A DNA stretch of 64,000 bases from NCBI GenBank assembly GCA_007922225.1, contig ML679956.1, positions 74,994,095-75,058,094 on the forward strand, given 5' to 3'. The position numbers and the translations under genes are program-made. The notes under the pieces were generated by a model that was not told where the DNA came from, made no database searches, and worked only from the letters and a program-made list of their open reading frames with translations. Below are positions 21,873-33,800 of this stretch, piece by piece. Position 1 is the stretch's first letter; each line of letters starts with the position of its first letter. Source of the stretch: Emydura subglobosa. Its lineage: Eukaryota > Chordata > Testudines > Chelidae.

Positions 21873-24800
21873 CTAAGTGAATGCAAAGGGGAAACTTTCA
21901 TTCCCGCTTCGGAGAGCAGGAATGGAGCAAACGGGAGCTGTGCTTCGGCTGCAAGGACAGAAATACTGAAACCTGTGCTCGCTGGGAATCCTATGATGGA
22001 AGTGAGAAATATCAGACTTTTAAGCATTTGTTTCCCAAACCCTTGAGACAAAGGGGGATATTCTGAAGCCAGGGTTCTTTATCCTGATATTGCTGAGATC
22101 TGTTTTGCCACTGACAAACATCGAACTCCCAATAACATGCATTGGCTCAATGGGTAATAAAAGGCTCCTCTCTTGTTAGTGGTTTATGTCTACCTAGCAT
22201 TCCTGAATCTGTACTGGTATAATTATTATGAGATTTTAAGCCTCTGACGCCAGAAGCTGGGAGTAGATGACAGAGGATGGATCACTCGATAATTGCCCTG
22301 TTCTGTTCATTCCCTCTGAAGCATCTGGCACTGGCCATTGTCAGAAGACAGGATGCTGGGCTGGATGGACCATTGGTCTGACCCAGCATGGCCATCCTTA
22401 TGCTGCTGTCAGATTCCCAGCAACAAAGATGGAAGTAGAGAGCCCCAGCTGGGGTAAATCAGAGAAGCACCACTGGAGCTGATTTACACCAATTGAGGAT
22501 GTGGCCCAGAGAATCATGACCCTAAAAGTCGGGTTGGTTTAATCTACATGAGGATGGGGCTAATTGTAGCCCCATTTCAAAGAAATTGAAAGTGATACAG
22601 AATACGAAAAGAAAAAAGTCATACCTTGTAGTCAGTTCTTCTATCTGAGATGTTAGTGGCACCTCTGAGAGCTGCGCGGCAGTGAAATCTTTCCTATCGC
22701 CCACAATCAAGGCATGTCTGGAGCTATTAGCAGACTGACCTGTAAATTTAATCACAGCATGGAGTTCTGTTACAGGATTCCTTGCAGTCAACAGCACACG
22801 GCTTTTCATTAAAACTCAGGAGCTGGAGGGTCAGTCTGAGCACACACATGAACGTAATGTAAATATATAGGGTAGATTTCTGTAATCTTCTTTCATTGAA
22901 ATTGTAACATGATCAGTGGTGAGTTGAGTGGAGAGAGAGTGCGTGTGTGTGTGCAGGAGTAACAAGGCACTGTGGCCTTCCTTGGAGCCTGGGCCCGAGG
23001 AAGGGTCATGACACCCATACGGGAGAGAACCAGGTCCTGCAGGCCAAGCCACCTGGAAGCAGAGGGGCAGAGCCAGAACAGGGAAGGGAAGTATAAAAGG
23101 CCAGCCCAGCTGCTCAGTCAGGGGGAAGCTGCTGCTGGAGGCAGATGTGTCTTCCCTGAGGCTGTGGTCCAGGCCTGACTCAGGCCCAGAGGCTGTTTGG
23201 AGCAACTGCCCCACTGACCGGAGCCTCCAAAGCCTGCCCAGATTGCTGGGCTTGAGTGACTGTGAGCAGCTATTTGAGCCCGCTGGGTGGGAGAAACCCA
23301 CCGAGGCCAGCCCTGACCTGGAGGAGCTGCCTGACACGGGGGACCCCCAGGAGCGGACTGAACCTCATGTACTGGAGGAACCCCTGGAACCCTGTGACTT
23401 GGAGGAGCTGCCCGTGGATGACCTGGAGTAGTTTCTGGACCTGCCATTGGTTGATGGTGAGGGACTCGCAGGACGCCCACTTGCTGTCTACCCCAGCGAC
23501 CTGGAGGGAGACGACTGGATGATTGGGTGGGAGGAAGTAGCCCAGGGTCAGCTGACTAGAGTGGCTGAGTCAGTGGCCAACCCAGTCAGGGCCTTGGGTT
23601 GGGTCGCAGTGGAGTCGGGTGGGCCTGTGTCCCCCTCCCCCTTTCCCTAACCACCCGGAACTGCTGGCCAGAGGATACCAAGCTTTGCCAGCCCCGCCTG
23701 ACCATAAGGCCGGGGGCTATAGACCACTGTACCTGCCCTGCCTCCTTGAGGGCCGAGGGCTATTGATTGCCTCACCAGCCCTGCCTGGCTTGAGGGTCTG
23801 GGGCTGTAAGCTGCTGACCTGCCCTGCTCACTTGAGGGTCGGGGGCTATTGACTATTTACCTAACCTGCCTCCTTGAGGGCTGGGGGCAACAGACTGCTT
23901 GTCAGCCCCGCCCAGCTTTAGGGCTGGGGGTTATAAATTGTGTGTGCTTGCCAGCCCCGCTTGAGAGCCGGGGGCCAAAAACTACTTTGCCTACCCCGCC
24001 CTGCCTGAGGGCTGGGGGCAATAGACTACTCGCCTGCTCCGCATGTTGGAAGGCCGGGGGTCGTGGGTGCCGTATGAGCCCTGCCCTACGTGAGGGCCAG
24101 GGGGCTACCGACTGCAGGGAAAGCCTGCTTTGCTTGGGGCCGGGGCTGCAAGACTCATAAGCCAGGAGCTCATTCCCTTGGACAAAGGCGCTGTGGCCTT
24201 CCTCGGAGCCTGGGCCCGAGGAAGTGTCGCGATGACCCGGCTGGACCGTGCCACCAGCCTACAGCAGGGAAGAATACAATTATAATATATAAAATAATGT
24301 GCAAGGGCCAAACCAATGGGAAGTGCAAACAACTGATTAGGATTATTTTTTAAGCTTTTCTTGAAACTGTATTTCACTCAGTACTACAGTGACTGGTGCT
24401 GTCTAAATATTTATCTGTATTCCTTACAGAGACCAGCTTCGTAAAGCACTTCTGAATCTTCAGCATGAAAGCAATTATGGCGTCAGTTCAGAAAAGCACT
24501 TAAGCATGTGCTTAAAGTGACATGCTTTCCTGAACTGGGGCCTGTGGGAACATGAATGTTCCCAACAATTAAGATAGACAGGAAAACTCATCACCAAAGC
24601 CATTTTGAAAGTTGATCCTTCCTTTTGGAAATGCAGCAATTGGTGGGTGTGAAGAGATGTAAAATACATGAGAAAAATTGGTTACATTGTGTACTGGAGA
24701 AGATGCCTTTGCCCTGCTTTCTTATCTTTGATCAGCAAACGCTGCAGTATTCACCTACACCCCCACTGGATTTTACTCAACAAAGTGGGAGTAGTTGCGC

Positions 24801-27800
24801 TGCATTTTTTTTCTTTGAACAAGAAAAACAAAAACAGGAGCAATTTTAGAGACAAACAAATGTGCTGCTTTTGTATTATGCCCACAACCCTCCGCTAGCA
24901 CTAGCGCTAAATTCCTTACCAAAGATGAGTTCTTTACCAAACAGAATAGCCTCTCTATATTTAAAGTATATATATATATAAAGGGGAACTATTGTAACAG
25001 TTTCCATAAGAATATACACAGTTTGATTGGTTTAGACCAGTGGTTCCCAACCTTTTTGGCAGTTATTTTTACAACCGTGAAGGTCACTAGTCTCTGCCAG
25101 CAGCCCCACCTCCTCCGGGCAGCCAGATAGGAGTCCTCCCTGATCTCCCATCCCCTGGCTGCTGCAGGGAAACCGCACACATCCTCATGTGCTCCACCTG
25201 GGGCTCTAGGCAGTGGCTCCCTCCTACAGCCAGGGGGATGGGAGATCAGTGTTCCCCTCCCTCTGGCTCCAGCAGGGACCCCAGCGCCTAGAGACACAGG
25301 CAGAGCTCTTTGCTGCGCTCCCTGCTACAGCCAGGGGGAGGGGAGCGCTGATCTCCCATTCCCTTGGCAGCAGCAAGAAGTCTGCACTGATCTTGTAGCA
25401 CCGTGGCAACACGCTTTGCCTAGGTCCTTAGGCAGCAGCTCCTTTCTGCAGCAAGTGGGAGGGAAGCGGCGGGCCACTTTGAAAGACCTTGCAGGTCACT
25501 TTTGGCCCCTGGGCCACAGGTTGGGAACCGCTGTTTTAGACATTTTGCAGGATTACAGTCCATAAACAATAAAATAATCTAATCAAGGCAACAAAAAATT
25601 AACATTCCACAGTGAACTATTCTTTAACTGTCAGTAAGGCTTACATATTTATAGCAGCAGATTATCATGTTTTAGTGGTAATAAATGACACCGGATCTAA
25701 TTACTTCAACACCAGCAATAGTTTTTCATAGACACTGACAGGCCTTAAATCGGGATGTAGCTTTTAATTCTGTTCTTAATTTAACCTTCAGATGAACCTT
25801 TCAAGCAAAAGACTAGAGAGAATAGAAGTGCTGCAATCGGTGGCAGTGCACAGCAGCTTCAAGTTTCTCCCTTAGGCCTTGATCCCACAAAGGCTTGTGT
25901 ATTGTGGGTGAAATGCTGGCCCCATTGAATCAATGGCAAAGTTCTGCATTTGGTGGGGCCAGAATTTCACCGGTAGCAGCTCCATTGGCTTCAGCATGTG
26001 CATGAAATTAAGCACGTGTATTCTAATGTTAGTTGCCTCTCCCGGCTGCCAAATATGGAAGTGGACTAGATGACAGATACTCCCTGGCAGTGCCTATGCC
26101 GTGCTGCTCCTCACCTGTTTTGTTCCTCGGGAGGGGTTTCTGAGTGTTTGCATTCTTCCCTGCATTGATTTTCATTTTTTCAAGCTGCTGCTCCAAAATG
26201 ACTGCGCGACGTCGCTCTTCTTGAAGCTTCTTCTCAGCTTCCAAAACTTTATCGCTGCTTTCAACCACCCTGACATTCAAAACAGGTGGTTCAGTTTTTT
26301 ACGCTCAGGCTATAAAGATTTTTGTACTGTCCAGTCTTAGTTTCAAATTCTGCCCCGATAGTATGATGAATGGGAGACCAGTGCATGCATCTGAGGGCAG
26401 ATATTCCAGTGCAATTCATCCAAAAGGCATCCACCATGTTTGTAAGATGGAGTTAGCTAGGAAGCATCGGGTTCAGATATATTTGATAAAGAATTGCTTT
26501 AGTGATGGCAATTGCCCAGCTGCCTCATCAATGGACACAACTGTAAGCTTCCCATACAAATAACCAGTGATGCTGGAGGTGGTTGAGGGCAGACCAATAA
26601 TTATCAGTAACAAACTGCTTCTATTTTGAATGCATTGGACTAGTAAAAGTGTTCTAACACCGTTATCTGACATTTACTCGTTCTGTTCTCCTATGTAAAT
26701 AGCAAAGATTTCCATAAGCATCTCCTTGAAATGTGACAAATGAAGAGAAACTCATACATTACGGCCAGAAGGGACCATCATGATCATCTCGTCTAACCTC
26801 CTGCACATTGTGGGCCACAGAACCTCACCCACCCCACCTTTTTTTATTAATTCAGCCATTAGAAAGTACTGTGCAAAAATGTGCCTGAGATTTTACAGTT
26901 AGGGTGTACTGTGCATAGTGATGGTATTAAGAATGCAGTTAGACAGGATTTAGTGCTGAGCAGTTGAAGGCCAAACAGTGGGAATATGTCTTTATTTTAT
27001 AGTTACCCCTGCAGCATCTTAAATGATTAATCAGAAAATCTCACGAAGGACCACAGGCGCTGCCAAACTGCATCAGACCAATGGTGTATCCTAGCTAGGG
27101 CTGTGGCTGATACCAAATGATTCACAGGAAGTTGTAAAAGCTGAAATAACCCTCTTCTATTGTGTAGTGCTATACAAAGGAAGAGAAATTTCCTTCCTGA
27201 GCTCTGGGGATGATCACTGCTTACCTCTTGAAGCAATAGATTTTATTATTTTTATTACTCTTAGCTTGCATAGCTAAACGTGTTATAATAAGCAAAAAAT
27301 TATACAGTTCTTTTAGCAATCCAGCCAGAGTAGCAGAGACTCTGACCTCTTGTGGCAGTGAATATCCAAAGGCTGCTGACATGCTGCATAAAGTAGTATA
27401 TCTTTTTAGTGGTTCTAAATTCACTGCCCTTTCGTTCCATCAAATCCCCTTGGCTCTCATATTAGACAGAAGGGAGAAAGTGAGGAATTGATCAGTTTTT
27501 GCGACAGCCTCCATCAATTATGAGTAACTCAAATCAAGTCCCCTCCAGCTGTTCTCCTTTCCAAAATCAGGCTCAATCCTGCAATTATTTACTACTGAGT
27601 GTCATCCCATTGACTTCAGAGGGTAAGTACCATGCTCAGTGGTTAAGTGTTTGCATGATGGAGTCGTAAATCATGGTAACGTGTACAGTCCTCATCATAC
27701 GCTGGTCCCACTTATCTAACCACTTCCATTGTTCTTCTCTTGACATTAACCTCATCTACATTACTTGATTTTGGGCAACCTATCCCCTAAGTGAGCGGGG

Positions 27801-30800
27801 GCTGATCATTTTTCTATATATTCATGGTAAAAATATTACAGGAACAATATTATATTATCCAGAGGTCTTGTAAGTGAATTTTGTGAGACTTTTGCAATAA
27901 ATCTTGGGAGAGCCCATGACAATGTGTAATGACTGTGGAATTGCAGAGTCACCAATATATAGTACACATCACCCTTATCTGTGAATTCTATTGACTTGGG
28001 TGTTTTGGGTCATTATTTCATGTTAATTTGAGCCCAGTCTTGCAAACACTTACACGTCTATCCTTACCTACTTGAGTAGCCCCTTGAAGTCACTGGGATT
28101 GTGTGACTGAATACAGTTGCCTGGGTGTGTTTGCAGGATCAGCCCTTAAAGAAGCAGTGAGTGATACCTACCTCTTTAAAGTTTAAAATTTTATTTAAAA
28201 ATATATATATATTTTACTGTCTACACACCAAAATACAAGCAAGTGGAATAACACACAATAGCCAATGTAAAATAAGTAAACAAACTTTCTTTTGTTTGGA
28301 CACCAAGAGATCCCAAAGTCAATAAACTGCACCAGTGCAGAGTGTGTGGCACTGGCTGGGGGAAGGCTTTCCCAAATGGGGATACAGTCTGTGGGCCATG
28401 TGAGGGTGTTTCCCGACTGCCTCCTGGGTGGCTCCAAGTGCAGCTAGTGCTCAGGGTCGATCTGCCCTGTGATTCTCTTCTCTGTCTTGAAGAGCAGTAA
28501 CAGCATCACAGGACTGGCATTTTAAGCATGAGGGTTGGCAGCTGAGTCAGCACCACTGCAATGAACAGGGACAGCTGACTCCTCTCCGAGCTATTGTTTC
28601 AGGGTCTCTGCAAACGTAGGCCTTGTCTACATTAAAAAATTATACTGCTTTATTATGCCAGTGTTGTTATAGTGATACAATGTCCTCAGTGCTCTGAAGT
28701 GTCCCTAGCCTCTGTTTGCCAGAAGCTGGGAATGGGCGACAGGGGATGGATCACTTGATGATTACTTGTTCTGTTCATTCCCTGTGAAGCACCAAGTATC
28801 GGCCACTGTCGGAAGACAGGACACTGGGCTAGATGGACCATTGCTCTGACCCATTATGGCCGTTCTTATGTAACTTATTGCATTAGAAAGCAGACAAAAA
28901 TTTATTGTGTAGACAAGGGAGAGTCTAGGGGTTAAAGCACAGGACTGGGAGTCATAACTTCTGGATTTTATTGCTGTGCAAAAAAAAAAAAAGCATCTTA
29001 AATGTTTTAAAAGAGGAAAGGGTATGTTTAGTTCACCCTTTTATAACACAATCAGGTGAACAGGTTTTACTAAAACTTTCAGCAAAAAAAAGAGTCACCA
29101 TTACCTTGAAGCTAATAATGCATGGGAAATTTCAGCGGAAAAAGGAGAATTACTGAGAAAGTTATGAGCCCATGAAAAACAAAGGTTTTGGAATGGAAGT
29201 CAGACTACCTGCATAATTGAAACTAGAGAATTTGCTGCTGCTTAGTACTTTGATATTATTGCATGTATAGTACTGCAGACACACCAATACACTGAATTCT
29301 GGGCTTAACAAGCTTGATGTGTCTGTTTTTTTCTGCCCTTCACTCCAACAGGACATAAAAGGAAGTAACTGACTATATGCTGAGCAATAAAGCACTCAGA
29401 TAAAACAAAATATCACACCAACTATATCTGATGGCATGCTGGGTTACACACTACAGAGTCTTTCAAATGAATATAGGTCTAAGGATTTCTTCACCACCAG
29501 ACATAATAATATCACAAAGGGAAATATCAAAATCAGCCACTACCTTTTTTGCAGGACAGTGACTAGTTCTGTGAGCCTGTCTTTTTCCACCTCGGCAGCC
29601 TGGCAAAGAGCCTTGTACTCTGTGATCTGTGTCTGCAACACTTTCTGGTCTGGGCTCTCATTGTCAGCAATCCTAAAAAACAGCAAACATTTTAGGGATC
29701 GCTTTATTTTCCATGACTGAAAGAAACTGAAACAAAGATAGGCTTGGAAATTGCACCAAATGCATACTAGACTGGGCACTAAGTCTACTAGCCAGAATAC
29801 AAAATAGAGGTGCCACCAATCTCTGCGCCCCCTGACTCCAACCATGGCCCAGCATGCAATAGGTAGAAATAAAACAGTTGTGGGACTTCACGTGGAAGAG
29901 CCTCTCACTGACTAATCTTCCTTCTCCCACTTCAAATCTCTCACTTCTTTTGTTAAACCTTCCAACACTGATCTATTCACGAACACCTGCTCCCATTCCT
30001 GTGCCATGAGCCATTGTACCAAGCCTGTCTTTGTATTCTTGAAAGCACTGGGCATAGCTATGACAATCTATTAAACAATAGCGTTTCAGTTGGCAATGAT
30101 TTTACCCAACAGAAAGGCTTCAAATGTTAGTGCAGGGGATTTGCATTCTTTAGCTTGCAATCTGCCACAAGAAACTAGGCAATCTTCCCAGGTACCCCAT
30201 CGTTTACTTCCCTTATTTTCTCTCCCATTGACATACACAGAAATGTCCAGGACAGGCACCTGTACTGTGAGCTCTAGGAGGTAGGACAGAAACCCAGCAT
30301 TTATTTTCAGAAACTAAGAGAACACAAACAAGAGCCAGGCTGAGTCAAACCACTGTGATGTGATCAGCTACAGAGGAGCTTTTCTGCTACAAACATCAGG
30401 GCCTCTCATTAGGTTTAGAGTCATTAGCTGATGCAGCTAGGGCAAAGAGTATGCTGGTCTCTGTCTGGCAGGTGCCAATAGAATTCTCCCCACACCAATA
30501 CAAAAGATTGTATACGTACCTCCCAGGTGTGACACTGTTACTTGGAAGTGAAGGCTTAGTGGCTGCAGATTCTACAAGTGTGTGCCCCATCTTAGACACA
30601 GTGCTGTGAGGAAGAAAAGAAAACACTACATAATAAGGTCCTATGTCTGGTACCGTCTGTGATCCTACAGTGTGTGTTCATCACTGCCCTCTACTGGACA
30701 GAATGTCAGACCAGCTTATGTGCATGTGATCATGTCTCTCCCCCTCTGGGGGCTGCCACCAACAGGTGTATGGTAAGCCATAATGCTCAGCACAAGCACA

Positions 30801-33800
30801 CATCTCTCATGGGTTACAGCTGGTTAAATCCAGTCCAAGAGTAGGCCAGGCTGGTAATAACAACAGTGCTCTAACCTAGCACAAATGAAGTATTTTCGTT
30901 TTGGAATTTCCGATGCCAGTTTTTATCCCCTCTTTATAGCAGTATTCATTTTATCTTCTCTGTAAGTAAAAGAAGATCCACTTTTACATTTTTTAAAAAT
31001 AAATGGAAAGGATCATTCATCAAAACATTACTATTAAAGGAGCGAGCAGTGCTAAGCTAACAACAGTCTTGCAAAGTTTGGCCTTGTTCAGTGAACACCT
31101 GACTATATAAGTATTCTCCTTACATAGCTTCGTTAGCCATGCGAGTTAGGCTAACATTAATGCATTGCACTGGGTGCTTTTATAAAGCACTTAAAGGCAG
31201 GAAGCTTACTTAGCCTAATTTTACTGGTGGCCTTCCTACTGTGAAGAGAGAGTTAAGGCACGTTGTAGAAGCAGCACTGTGGTCTAGTGGATAACATATG
31301 GGTTTGCGACCTGAAAGCATAACAACTTGTTTTCAGGAGTTACAAGTGAGAGAAGCAAAATCATAGGGCTATAACACTGGAGATGCTTCCACTCCATAAT
31401 AAACCACAGCTCCCAAATCAGGGTTGTACCAATGGAGTGAGAGGAAGTTCTCTAACTGCGGAAGGACCTTTATGTCTTTTCTAAACTATGAGCCAATATA
31501 TAGCAATGTGCTCACAACATCACACAAAGAATGTGATCTTGCTTCCATTAAAATCAATGCAAAAACCTACCATTGACATCAAAGGATCAGACCCAAATCT
31601 ACCCACCACAACAAAAATTGTCAACAGTTTTGTTTAATTACAACCTCTTTGCTTCAACTAACACTGGTGCATTAGTTTTCAAGGATATTTCATTAAAACC
31701 TTACACTGACGGCCTGAGTCTCAGTTGCATAAAGACCACTTCACACCACTCCAGCAGTGCACAGGAGCCTTTAAGTGGGAGCTGAGATAATGTATGCCTA
31801 TTTGTATTGCACCTTGTGACGCTGGGACAGAAAGGGTTAAGCAACTTTGCAAGCTGCGTGGCCCAAATCAGACCTTTAAAAGACATATTAAAGGAAAATA
31901 CAAACGATAATGAGGGCCATACCTTATAAGTAGACTAAAAGTTTGAAATGTCAAATGGTATTGTTAGAAATTGAAAGAAGATAGTGATGTTGTTTATCTA
32001 TATCTTGTCAGAGGTTAACAATGTAGATAACTGCTTTCCTGTCTATTACTATTGGTCTATTGATTCAGAGATCAAAAGGGAATATTAACATCTAGATGAA
32101 ACTTGGGTGTAATAATGTCATTATGTTATTTCTCTTTGAAATGTGTAGTAATCTACTTTTGAATGAATAATTACCTTATGCTAATGAATGCAGCTAATTA
32201 ACTGTGTGTACATAGACAATAGGTTTTACTTCAAAGCTATGAATAATTACCTATTATCCACTCAGGGAAATACCTGCTGTTGAGAGACTGTCAGTGGCCT
32301 GGCAAAGGACTATAAAGCAAGCTTCAGGGCCTGATCCTGTCATCTTAATTCTGCTTGGATTTCAACAGGGGGAGTTCAAGTCATCAGTCTAAGGTTCCAG
32401 TTATAAGACTGGTTCACTCTACTATTTCTCATGGAAGAAATTATTCAGACTCTATATATGGACTATCTATTGGACCTGTGAAACTGATCCTGGAAGAACT
32501 TTTGCTACTTACTTTAACATCGCTACTATGAAACTAACCTATGGATTTTATTCTCATCTGTATGTACAATGATCTTTTTAACCAATATTCCCTCTCTTCT
32601 TTTTTTAAATAAATATTAGTTTAGTTAATAAGTATTGGCTATAAGTGTATATTTGGATAAGATCTGAAATATTCATTGACCTGATTGGTGATGTGCCTGA
32701 TCCTTTGGGCTTGGTAGAATTTTTTTACATATGATGGACAAAGATTTTTAGTAATCTCCATCATATTTGACTTGGCTGTCTGGGTGAATGCCAAAGGGCT
32801 GTATGGCTTTAAGGGAACTGTGTTTTTTGGCTTCTGGATAACCAGTAAGATAATTAGAAGCTGTTTGTTGCTGGCTTGATAAATCTAAGTTTTAGAAATA
32901 GACACCAGTATTGGGGGTCTGCCTGCCCCATTCTTTGCAGTTTTGCCTTAATTAAGCAATTTCAGCGTGGCTCTCCTACAGACCAACGTCACACATCTTT
33001 ACACACTGCCCGAGTGTTGTAAAGCAGCCCGAGTATAAATGAGAATCAGGCCCTGTATTTGTTGTAGTAAAACTAAGGTAAACAAAATGACAGCTCCTTG
33101 GGTAGGATTGGTTGCTGTGTACTCATGGAAACCAATTTATTGGATGTCTTAAATCTTTCTACTTTTCTGTGAATAAATCCTACACAAAGCAGCTTTATTG
33201 ATTTATACAATATGCAACTGATTTATAGCTTATGTAAAACAGAGTTTCATATTATTTTTCAAGGCCTCCTACAGAAGTCTATCCATTAGCTACCCTGTTT
33301 CTCTGTGACAAAACCAAAGGCACTTAAGCCAACCATGGGAATATTATCTAAGTCGGAGAGAGAACGAGCTGTATTATAGACATGCCAAATGCGTAATATC
33401 TGTGGGTAAGTAGGTCTTTCTGTGTCCCAGGACAAATGTCAACGTGATAACATGATTAAGAGATTCCTTTATAACGCAAATGAGCTGCCACAGTCATTTT
33501 GAAGCTGCATTTGTGGTTTGGTATTGCTGACAGGAAGAGAAGGTTACTCACCCTGTGCAGTAACTGAGGTTCTTCGAGATGTCTCCCCCTATGTGTGTGC
33601 CATTTGTAGGTGTGGCAGCGCCCTCTCCACCTGGGACTGAAGATCTTCATCAGCAGTGCCCGTCGGACCGCCCCGCTCTCGTGCTGTGAGCGCGAAGTAT
33701 ATATAGCGCTGTGTTGTCTGACTGCCCCCAGTTCCTTCTTCCTGCTGCAGAGCGTGTGTTTTTGACTCGGAAGAAGAGGGAGGAGGGCGGGTAGTGGAGC

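Noticed and set aside
22522..22809. Extending the CCDC13 exon 22625-22739 upstream to the ATG at about 22809
   Set aside because: A good acceptor at 22741-22740 with matching phase, and lack of resemblance upstream of it, show the open frame merely runs into the intron.
23147..23431. 95-codon Glu/Pro/Leu-rich frame as a host exon
   Set aside because: It lies inside the composite repeat unit, has no splice context with CCDC13 and is on the opposite strand.
23703..24160. Regularly spaced repeats as a CRISPR array
   Set aside because: The units are contiguous and diverged, with no unique spacers between conserved repeats, and the genome is eukaryotic. It is a minisatellite.
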